From Caldalkalibacillus mannanilyticus JCM 10596 (GTDB lineage: Bacteria; Bacillota; Bacilli; Caldalkalibacillales; JCM-10596), in the NCBI RefSeq assembly GCF_000615945.1, contig NZ_BAMO01000011.1, positions 1-64,000 of the forward strand: a stretch of DNA of 64,000 nucleotides, read 5' to 3'. Position 1 is the first letter of the stretch; each line of letters starts with the position of its first letter. Below are positions 53,771-61,663 of the stretch, in pieces. The position numbers and the translations under genes were made by a program. The notes below the pieces were generated by a model. It was not told where the DNA came from, did not search any database, and saw only the letters and a program-made list of their open reading frames with translations.

Positions 53771-55162
53771 ATGGATACGACAAAGAATACGACAAACACA
53801 TTGAAAAAATTAACTTTATTCTCCGTCACCTGGCCCATTTTTATTGAAATGCTTTTGCATATGCTGATGGGAAATGCCGATACACTGATGCTCAGCCAGT
53901 ACTCGGATCATTCAGTTGCTGCCGTCGGTGTTTCGAATCAAATATTATTCATTATAATTGTCATGCTGGGTTTTGTAGCCATTGGTACAAGTGTTTTAGT
54001 GGCTCAGCATATTGGAGCTAAACAAGAAATTGAGGCAAGAGAAGTAGCGATTACTTCCATTACCATCAATTTACTTTTTGGTATCGTCCTCAGTGGTATT
54101 ATGCTCTTATTTGGTTCTTCGCTCTTAACCCTATTAAATATTCCAGCTGAATTGTTGGATGAAGCTTCTCAGTATATCAAAATTGTCGGTGGTATTGCCT
54201 TTGTTCAAGCCATTATTATGACCATTTCAGCGATCCTACGCAGTTACGGTTATACAAAGGATGCCATGTACGTCACAATTGGCATGAATGCCATTAATAT
54301 AATTGGGAACTATTTATTTATTTTTGGGCCATTTGGCATTCCTGTTCTTGGCGTTCAAGGTGTCGCTTTGTCAACATCCGGAAGTAGATTAATTGGGTTA
54401 ATTGCCATTGTGATTATTCTGGTCTACAGATTAGACTTCAAAATTCCTTTCGTTCACTATGTAAAACTAAAAAAACAACATATTGTTAATATTTTCAAAA
54501 TAGGAATTCCTTCAGCAGGAGAGCATCTCTCCTACAATACCTCCCAAATGTGTATTTTGTTTTTTATCACCATGATGGGAACAGAAGATATCACGACGCG
54601 AATTTATGCTCAAAATGTGACGATGCTCATTATCTTATTTGGCATGTCCATCGCGCAAGGTACACAAATCCTTATCGGGCAGAGAATTGGAGCTAAGGAA
54701 ACGGAAGAAGCCTACAGGATGGGGTTTAAAAGCTTACGCTTATCCATCTATTTATCCATTACATCTGCGGTCATCGTCTATATTTTCGCTGAACAGCTTT
54801 TAGGGATTTTTACTGAGAATGCCACGATTATTGCTGTCGGAACTACCCTACTCCTCTTAAATATTATTCTTGAGCCTGGGCGATGCTTAAATATGGTGCT
54901 CATCAGTTCATTACGAGCCGCTGGAGATGTGCGTTTTCCAGTTTATATGGGAATTCTCTCCATGTGGGGAATCAGTGTCACTTTAAGCTACGTACTAGGA
55001 ATCTATTTTGGTCTGGGGCTCGTAGGAATATGGATCGCCTTTATTGCGGATGAATGGTTTAGAGGATTGTTCATGCTCTGGCGTTGGCGATCCAAAGTAT
55101 GGGAGAATATGTCCTTTGTTCATGTTACACAGACCAAGAAGGAGGAAGCTCATTTAGGTTAG
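53771..55162 (+). CDS. MATE-family multidrug transporter
   Basis: A 463-residue membrane protein with twelve helices in two repeats. WPIFIEMLLHMLMGNADTLMLSQYSD and GTSVLVAQHIGAKQ are family landmarks of the N-half, IPSAGEHLSYNTSQM and GTQILIGQRIGAKE of the C-half. It exports cationic drugs coupled to sodium or proton. GAGGTGAGG precedes the start. Confidence 0.92.
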   Translation: MDTTKNTTNTLKKLTLFSVTWPIFIEMLLHMLMGNADTLMLSQYSDHSVAAVGVSNQILFIIIVMLGFVAIGTSVLVAQHIGAKQEIEAREVAITSITINLLFGIVLSGIMLLFGSSLLTLLNIPAELLDEASQYIKIVGGIAFVQAIIMTISAILRSYGYTKDAMYVTIGMNAINIIGNYLFIFGPFGIPVLGVQGVALSTSGSRLIGLIAIVIILVYRLDFKIPFVHYVKLKKQHIVNIFKIGIPSAGEHLSYNTSQMCILFFITMMGTEDITTRIYAQNVTMLIILFGMSIAQGTQILIGQRIGAKETEEAYRMGFKSLRLSIYLSITSAVIVYIFAEQLLGIFTENATIIAVGTTLLLLNIILEPGRCLNMVLISSLRAAGDVRFPVYMGILSMWGISVTLSYVLGIYFGLGLVGIWIAFIADEWFRGLFMLWRWRSKVWENMSFVHVTQTKKEEAHLG

Positions 55163-55275
55163 ATACACACAACTAAACATAAAATTAACATTCTATGCCT
55201 AGATTGAACCATTCGTTACTAGATATAATAAAATATAAGAAAACCTATATTTTATTATAGAAAGGAGATATTCAC

Positions 55276-55749
55276 TTGTACTTTACAAGCCCGTCTTGGG
55301 GAAATATGTCTCTTGGTCAAATGATGAAACAGATAGGGTTTTTTATTGCAGAAGAGCCAAATGCTCAATATAAAATTATTATTGGCTCTGATTCACAGAC
55401 AACACAACAATCTACGATGTATGTAACAGCTCTCATTGTTCAGAGAATTGGAAAAGGCTCGTGCTTTTTTTACCGCAAAAAGAAAGAAAAACCCCTCTTC
55501 AATTTGCGGCATCGAATTTATAATGAAACTCAATTAAGTCTTGAACTCGTCGACACCTTAAAAGAAGCGGGTATCTCTCACCTCCTTCTCGAATGGCCCT
55601 TAGAAATCCATCTCGATATTGGGAAACAAGGAGAAACGAGGCAGCTTATTCAGGAAGTTGTGGGATGGGTCACTGCCATTGGTTACACGGCAAAAATAAA
55701 GCCTTATTCCTTTGGAGCAAGCTCTGTTGCAGATAAGTTTACAGGATAA
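55276..55749 (+). CDS. ykuK: YkuK/DUF458 ribonuclease-H-like protein
   Basis: A 157-residue protein starting at TTG after AAAGGAG. The KIIIGSDSQTT first strand with its Asp, the VTALIVQRIGKGSCFFYRKK hairpin, the conserved HLDIGKQGETRQLIQEVVGWVTAIG helix and the AKIKPYSFGASSVADKFT end define DUF458 (YkuK). The fold is RNase H-like; the substrate is unknown. Members are conserved in spore formers. Confidence 0.87.
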   Translation: MYFTSPSWGNMSLGQMMKQIGFFIAEEPNAQYKIIIGSDSQTTQQSTMYVTALIVQRIGKGSCFFYRKKKEKPLFNLRHRIYNETQLSLELVDTLKEAGISHLLLEWPLEIHLDIGKQGETRQLIQEVVGWVTAIGYTAKIKPYSFGASSVADKFTG

Positions 55750-55763
55750 TAAAGGTAAATCAA

Positions 55764-56612
55764 TCAGTCAAAGAACCCCAATTGTCTAGGATGTAGCCCG
55801 ACATATTCAAGCTCCAACAGCTTCATCATTTGCTTGGCATTCATGGCGGCGTCACCACCTGAGTTATTATTGAACAGAACAAAAATATTCTCACATTGCT
55901 TCTCTAGCATAAGCAACTGTTCTCTCCATTCCAATAGCTCTTGTTCATTATACCGGTAGAGATAGCGTACCTCTCTCCAGTTTGATTGACCTTGGTTACG
56001 CCATCCATGAATATTTCGTCCATGAAATCTTACTAATGTGGAGTGTTGATCTGTCACCTGTAAAACGGTAGGAATCGATCCTTCTCCCGCTTGTGGTTCA
56101 TCACAAATGGAATGAATCCATCCTTCACTCTCCATAAATTGAATCGTTTTATCTCTCATCTGGGGCGTAAACCAACTCTGGTGTCGGAATTCTAAGGCAC
56201 ATGGTAGAGCGCCCATTTTTTCTTTTGTATACCTTAGTACGTCTACATTTTTCTTCGTACAATCAAACCACGGAGGATACTGAAAGAGAATCATCTTAAG
56301 CTTTCCGCTCTCCACCAACGGTTGAACAGAAACTATAAATTGCTCAAACATTTCTTTTGCGCTTGAAAAGGGACTCTCTCCTCGAGTATGCCCTGTCATC
56401 CCTTGATAAGCTTTCACGATAAAAAAGAACGAATCAGGTGTTTCAAAAACCCATTTCCTATAATTAGTCGCTGGTTGAATAGCATAAAAAGAGGAGTCTA
56501 CCTCTACTATAGGAAAATGACTGCTGTAGACACTCAGCTTATCTCTTGAACTGACACCAAACTGATAGAGGTCATCATGATCTCCCCAACCAGTAAGTCC
56601 TATATAAATCAT
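55764..56612 (-). CDS. yunF: DUF72-family protein (YunF-like)
   Basis: A 282-residue TIM-barrel-like protein of the DUF72 family. MIYIGLTGWGDHDDLY, VEVDSSFYAIQPATNYRKWV, FVVKAYQ-type FIVKAYQGMTGH, LEFRHQSW and VRFHGRN are family landmarks. The function is unproven. It converges with ykuK, leaving 14 bp. Confidence 0.88.
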   Translation of the reverse strand: MIYIGLTGWGDHDDLYQFGVSSRDKLSVYSSHFPIVEVDSSFYAIQPATNYRKWVFETPDSFFFIVKAYQGMTGHTRGESPFSSAKEMFEQFIVSVQPLVESGKLKMILFQYPPWFDCTKKNVDVLRYTKEKMGALPCALEFRHQSWFTPQMRDKTIQFMESEGWIHSICDEPQAGEGSIPTVLQVTDQHSTLVRFHGRNIHGWRNQGQSNWREVRYLYRYNEQELLEWREQLLMLEKQCENIFVLFNNNSGGDAAMNAKQMMKLLELEYVGLHPRQLGFFD

Positions 56613-56735
56613 GCTCTACTCCTTTTCTTTGTTTGGTACTTGCTTCGCATTTACTTGGCATCCACTTGGTATATTTAACCATCATACATGGAATAATGGT
56701 TATCATAGATTGATAAAAATAAGGAGGTCCTTACC

Positions 56736-56969
56736 ATGATTCTAACGTATTGTTGTCCTTCATGTGAAGCAAGAAGTAGATTTAACCTTATTGAGCAAAT
56801 TGCAACCCCAGTAAAAATAGATAATCAGACGGGACAAATGAATGTCTTAGAGCGTCTCGAACCTTATCATCTTCCCTATAACGGTCCCAAAACCAAGGTT
56901 CAATGTGCCAACTGTGGGTTAATTGAAGATGAGATTCGCTTTAAGAAGATGGCAGAAAAAATGAGTTAA
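56736..56969 (+). CDS. Small protein with two CxxC zinc-ribbon knuckles
   Basis: A 77-residue protein. CCPSCEARSRFNLIEQ and CANCGLIEDEIRF are two CxxC knuckles ~50 residues apart and could hold one zinc. I do not recognise a named family. An AAGGAGG site lies 7 bases before the start. Confidence 0.7.
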   Translation: MILTYCCPSCEARSRFNLIEQIATPVKIDNQTGQMNVLERLEPYHLPYNGPKTKVQCANCGLIEDEIRFKKMAEKMS

Positions 56970-57030
56970 ATGAAGCACCCTGCAACATCTTCCACATTGA
57001 CACCGTCTAATCACTATGGAGGTGGAACAA

Positions 57031-57693
57031 TTGAGCTTACACAAAAAATTAACCACATTACTATTCATGATCCTGCTAGTTTTGAGTATGATCGCCTGTA
57101 CCCCTGCTGAACCAACCCCAGAAGAAAATCCGACTGAGGACCAAACTCCTGATCCAGGAACTGAACAGGAGGAAGGTGAGCAGGAAGCTCCAGATGAGCA
57201 AATCGGGGCAGATCTTCCACAAACAATAGAAATCAATTTGATGGTGGAAGGAATGGAAGAAACTCGTACAGGAACCTTAGCCTTTGGCAGCATGGGCTAC
57301 TATTTATATACCTTACCTGATTTTCAATTAGAAGCTGAGGAACCAAATCGAGATGTTCTTTTCTTCACACATGACCCTGAGTTTTTTGTACGAATTGAAG
57401 CGATCGGGAACGATGCCGATTTAGATTTTGTTCGCAAAAATGCTGAGGAAGAGCTTCAACACATGGGACAAGTGGTCGAAATGAAAGGGCAAGAAATCTG
57501 GGATGAATACTTCCGCGAATCCGTATTCTTCCTTCATTCAAGTCAAAGTGATTTCACAAAAAACATCATAGTAAAGGAAGTTGAAGGCTCTCTGTATAAA
57601 TTCACAATGCATATCCCTAACAAAGAAGCCGCCGAAGGAGTCACACCATCCTTGTATGCCATGCTAAAAACATTAAAAAATACCCCCGAATAG
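57031..57693 (+). CDS. Lipoprotein of unknown function
   Basis: A 220-residue lipoprotein with lipobox SMIAC (~23), a Pro/Glu/Asp-rich linker (residues ~24-60), then a beta-rich domain starting TIEINLMVEGMEETRTG and ending SLYAMLKTLKN. The TTG start at 57031 has GGAGGTGG 5-6 bases upstream; an ATG at 57016 overlaps that site. Its layout resembles small DUF lipoproteins of Bacillales, family not identified. Confidence 0.65.
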   Translation: MSLHKKLTTLLFMILLVLSMIACTPAEPTPEENPTEDQTPDPGTEQEEGEQEAPDEQIGADLPQTIEINLMVEGMEETRTGTLAFGSMGYYLYTLPDFQLEAEEPNRDVLFFTHDPEFFVRIEAIGNDADLDFVRKNAEEELQHMGQVVEMKGQEIWDEYFRESVFFLHSSQSDFTKNIIVKEVEGSLYKFTMHIPNKEAAEGVTPSLYAMLKTLKNTPE

Positions 57694-57711
57694 ATTCGAT
57701 AACTGAAACAG

Positions 57712-57767
57712 AAAAGGACTGAAACGAAAACAGTGAAGTAAACTCACTGCATTACGTTCAGTCCTTT
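57712..57767. terminator. Compound bidirectional terminator
   Basis: AAAGGACTGAA and TTCAGTCCTTT pair in 11 bp; inside is a second hairpin CAGTGA-AGTAAAC-TCACTG. It separates the convergent lipoprotein and addA genes. Confidence 0.85.
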
Positions 57768-57784
57768 CTCTTTTGATCTTTTGA

Positions 57785-60700
57785 TCACTCAAATCTTATA
57801 ATATGACCACCATCGAAGAAATAGAGGTATTTTCCTATGATCGGCTGATTCCAGATAACTGAAAGAGCATAGGAATATAAGCGAATTTGTTCCTGGTATC
57901 TTTCCAGCATCGTTTTCTTGGCTAAATTGAAGTCTCCTTCAAAACGCTCTGAAATATTATCTGTCTTGTAATCGATCAGAATCAGTCCATCTTCTCTTGC
58001 TACTAAGCAATCTATCACCCCTTGAATTATCACTCGTTCATCCTCCCCTGTCCAATCTGGGAAGACCTCGCTAGCCTGAATACCAACGTTAAAGGGCAGC
58101 TCTTTATAGATCTTGATTGAGTCTTTTTCCTGCAACAGAAATTCCCCAATCTGACTCTGATAAAACTGTAAGATATATTCAATGGCTATAGACTCTCTCT
58201 CCAGCTCAGTAAGAATCTCTTTCCTATGAAGCTCATCTAATAATTCTGCAATTTCGCTAGCCTCTAATTTTCTATCTAGGGGAAGATGCTGCATAACCGT
58301 ATGCATGGAGGTTCCTTTCTCGGCTGCGCTTAGCCTAGCTGACTTCAAGAAAGCAGGTCTTTCCCTTAATGGGACAAATTCTGGTTGAATGAAATGCTCT
58401 TCATCTTCCAAAAATAACAGCTTTTTTGTCCTTTTTAATTCGGAAACAGATTGTTTCGCTAAATGATAGGTCGCCTGAGCAAAAGGATATTTCCAAGATA
58501 GGATGCGTTCAATCTCTTGCGCACTCTCACTGCTAAGTGGAACCCTCTCTCCTCTGGCTAAAGCCTGCTCTATTTTTTCATCGACTCCCTGTTGCACTAT
58601 CGAATCTGATAACATAAGGTCTTGGGAATCAACCCATTGAATGCTCCACTCAGAAGGATGCAGAAAGACGTCTTGAGCTTCTCCACTTCTTTTGTCCATG
58701 TGCTTCCCGTTTCCATCTTCATCTAATTCCACTCTAAGTCCTTTTGCATCACGGTGTCGAACCAAAGCAGGGCCTATCCAATCCAAATAGCATCTCGCTT
58801 GCAAGCGGTCATAATCACCTAAAATCCATTCCTCATGCTCGATATGGGTGCTCCATTGGTCTAGTACTTTGTCCGCATCGGATATGGTTCCGGTCAGGTA
58901 TAATTTTTCCTTCGCTCTTGTTAAGGCAACGTAGAGAATTCTCATCTCCTCCGCTAACATTTCCTTGAGGACTCTACGCTTAATGGACATTTGCGGTAGC
59001 ATGGGATAGCTGATCCTCTTCTCAACATCAACAAACTTACAGCCGAAGCCCAGATCCTTATGCATCAGATACTTTCGATTCACGTCCATCATGTTAAATT
59101 GCTTCGCTAATCCAGCAACAAAAACAACTGGAAACTCTAGTCCCTTGCTTTTGTGAATCGTCATGATTCGAACCACATCTTCTTGTTCTCCTAGGGCTCT
59201 AGCAGCGCCTAGATCTCGGCCTTTATCCTGCATTCGTTCAATAAAATTCAAGAAACGAAATAATCCTCGAAAAGAAGTGGCTTCATATTGTCTAGCACGG
59301 TCATACAAAGCTTTTAAATTCGCTTGTCTCTGATTTCCTCCAGGCAAGCCCCCAACGAAATCATAATATCCCGTCTGCTTATAGATCGCCCAGATTAATT
59401 CGGACAATGCTCCTTGTCTGGCTTGTGTCCGCCACTGTTGCAGATTCTCTAGAAAGTGTGACAGCTTTTGACAAAGGAATTCTTCCTCTGTTGGCATGAC
59501 TTCCTGCACATAGGATCGCAAGGCACTGTAATAAGGTCCTTTTTTCTTGTGTAGGCGGATTTGAGCTAACTGCTCTTCATCTAGTCCCACTAAAGGCGAG
59601 CGCAGAACTGATGCAAGTGGAATATCCTGAAAAGGATTGTCAATAACCTTGAGTAAGGACAGCAGGACAGCAATTTCTGTCGCTTCGAAATAGCCCGTAT
59701 TAAGTTCCGCATGAACAGGGATTCCTTGTTTCTTTAATTCCTCCACAATCGTAGGAGCCCAGACAGAGGTAGCTCGAAGCAGAATCACCATATCTCGATA
59801 TTGAATGGGACGCAGAAGCTTGTTTTTGGGGTCAAAGACTTGAAAAGCAGGTGTCTGCTCTTTACCCAGAAGTTCTTTCATTTTCTGAGCCATCATACGG
59901 GCTTCAAGCTGAACAGCTTCGAGATCCTCTTGTTCTATCTCTCCTTCAACAAGCTCCTGATCCTCTACTGCTTCCTCTCCCCCTTGAAATGAAGGCTCTG
60001 TTTGAGGTGTGGTGCGAGTGATAAGAAACACTTCTACCTCCATATTCTCTGCTACGGGATAATCTGCCCCGACCTTCAATGCGGCTGCTTCGTTATACTC
60101 AATCTCTCCAACGGATTCATTCATGATTTGCTTAAAGAGGAAATTGGTTCCCTCCAGCACCTGCTCACGACTCCGAAAGTTTTTCGCCAAATCAATTCGT
60201 AAGCCTTTTGGATTTACATCGAGCTCTTGTTGTTCAACAAATGTTCTAAAGGTCTTGTATTTTTGCAGAAAGAGGTTGGGATCAGCGAGTCGAAATCGAT
60301 AGATACTTTGCTTCACATCCCCCACCATAAATAAGTTTCCTTGTCCTGTATCTCCTCGCGTAATCAGTTGAATAATTGATTCTTGAACTAAATTGGTATC
60401 CTGATATTCATCTACCATGACTTCGATAAATTTTTCTCGATAGTCCTGAGCAGCAGGAGAAGGAATCAATGCAGGTATACTCAATGAACCTGCATTCTCG
60501 TGTTGCTCCAATAAAATGGCTAAGCAGAAGTGCTCCAAATCTGAAAAGTCGACGATCCCTTTTTGTTTTTTGACTAAAGCATAACGCTGAGAAAACTCTT
60601 TCGTTAACTCTACTAGCGCAGAGATGGGAGCGGACATGTGGATGATGTCTTCCATATACTCCTGTAGAGGACGTTGAAACCATTCGCTCTTCAGTTTTGC

Positions 60701-61663
60701 CACTTGCTTTTTGACCTTCTCTCTCAAGCTTTTGACCTTTTCCTGTAAGGTTTTGTCTACTGCCTCTGACTTACATGCTTTTAATTTAGAAAAAGTCCTT
60801 TCTTGAAAAGCAGCGAAGGTTGCTTCCCACCCTTCATCTGATGCCTTTAAAAGCGTAGAAAGCAGTTCAATATCCTGCTCTAGATTATCTGCATAAGGCG
60901 CTGGACCTCCAGGAAGCATTGTTATTTCAAGCCCCTTACAAAGCACATCGATCAGTCCTGAGAATTGTAATCGAAGGTCATCCAGTAGATCAGAGGTCCA
61001 CGATTCATGGTGATGTTGGGGCTGGTCCTCTGTTACCAGATATCTTTCTAGAAGCTGATCTAACCATTGGCTTGGAAATGGATGACTTCTAGAAAATTCA
61101 TATAGCGATAGAATTAAAGTGTAGATATCTCGATCTGTTCGATCCGAGCTAAAGCTATCAATGAAGCGAAAAAAAGCTTCATTCCCTTCAATACTATATT
61201 GCTCTTCTAACAGCTCCTCTACTACTTCTTCTCGTAGAAGTTCCACCTCTATATCGTCAGCAATTCTAAACTTGGGGTCAATGTCAATCATATAATAATA
61301 TTTTTTAAGGACTTCTAAACAAAAAGAGTGAAGGGTTGAGATCGAAGCTCTGTTCAGCAAAGTTAATTGTCTTTTGAGATATAGAGAATCTGGATCTTTG
61401 ACCAATTCTTTCTCTAGAGCTTCTCCAATTCTTTTCTTCATTTCAGCAGCGGCGGCGTTGGTAAAAGTGACAATGAGAAGGCGATCCACATCAACAGGAT
61501 GGCCATGATCTACGATTCGTCTAATGATTCGCTCTACCAGTACAGCTGTTTTTCCTGAGCCTGCTGCGGCAGCAACAAGAATATCTTGTCCCCTAGCTAC
61601 AATTGCCTGCCACTGCTCATCTGTCCATGTACTCCCTACTGGCTTCATCATCATCTTGCTCAT
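57785..61663 (-). CDS. addA: AddA helicase-nuclease
   Basis: A 1292-residue UvrD/Rep-type 3'-5' helicase with a C-terminal nuclease; with AddB it resects double-strand breaks to a Chi-like site for RecA loading. Walker A is ILVAAAAGSGKTAVLVERI (~29-47); motif II is VMVDEYQDTNLVQE; DVKQSIYRFR, MTIHKSKGLEFPVVFVAGL and LYVALTRAKEKLYL are later helicase motifs. The nuclease motif GLILIDYKTD lies at ~1230. The start follows GAGGAGGGG. It overlaps addB by 47 bp. Confidence 0.97.
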   Translation of the reverse strand: MSKMMMKPVGSTWTDEQWQAIVARGQDILVAAAAGSGKTAVLVERIIRRIVDHGHPVDVDRLLIVTFTNAAAAEMKKRIGEALEKELVKDPDSLYLKRQLTLLNRASISTLHSFCLEVLKKYYYMIDIDPKFRIADDIEVELLREEVVEELLEEQYSIEGNEAFFRFIDSFSSDRTDRDIYTLILSLYEFSRSHPFPSQWLDQLLERYLVTEDQPQHHHESWTSDLLDDLRLQFSGLIDVLCKGLEITMLPGGPAPYADNLEQDIELLSTLLKASDEGWEATFAAFQERTFSKLKACKSEAVDKTLQEKVKSLREKVKKQVAKLKSEWFQRPLQEYMEDIIHMSAPISALVELTKEFSQRYALVKKQKGIVDFSDLEHFCLAILLEQHENAGSLSIPALIPSPAAQDYREKFIEVMVDEYQDTNLVQESIIQLITRGDTGQGNLFMVGDVKQSIYRFRLADPNLFLQKYKTFRTFVEQQELDVNPKGLRIDLAKNFRSREQVLEGTNFLFKQIMNESVGEIEYNEAAALKVGADYPVAENMEVEVFLITRTTPQTEPSFQGGEEAVEDQELVEGEIEQEDLEAVQLEARMMAQKMKELLGKEQTPAFQVFDPKNKLLRPIQYRDMVILLRATSVWAPTIVEELKKQGIPVHAELNTGYFEATEIAVLLSLLKVIDNPFQDIPLASVLRSPLVGLDEEQLAQIRLHKKKGPYYSALRSYVQEVMPTEEEFLCQKLSHFLENLQQWRTQARQGALSELIWAIYKQTGYYDFVGGLPGGNQRQANLKALYDRARQYEATSFRGLFRFLNFIERMQDKGRDLGAARALGEQEDVVRIMTIHKSKGLEFPVVFVAGLAKQFNMMDVNRKYLMHKDLGFGCKFVDVEKRISYPMLPQMSIKRRVLKEMLAEEMRILYVALTRAKEKLYLTGTISDADKVLDQWSTHIEHEEWILGDYDRLQARCYLDWIGPALVRHRDAKGLRVELDEDGNGKHMDKRSGEAQDVFLHPSEWSIQWVDSQDLMLSDSIVQQGVDEKIEQALARGERVPLSSESAQEIERILSWKYPFAQATYHLAKQSVSELKRTKKLLFLEDEEHFIQPEFVPLRERPAFLKSARLSAAEKGTSMHTVMQHLPLDRKLEASEIAELLDELHRKEILTELERESIAIEYILQFYQSQIGEFLLQEKDSIKIYKELPFNVGIQASEVFPDWTGEDERVIIQGVIDCLVAREDGLILIDYKTDNISERFEGDFNLAKKTMLERYQEQIRLYSYALSVIWNQPIIGKYLYFFDGGHIIRFE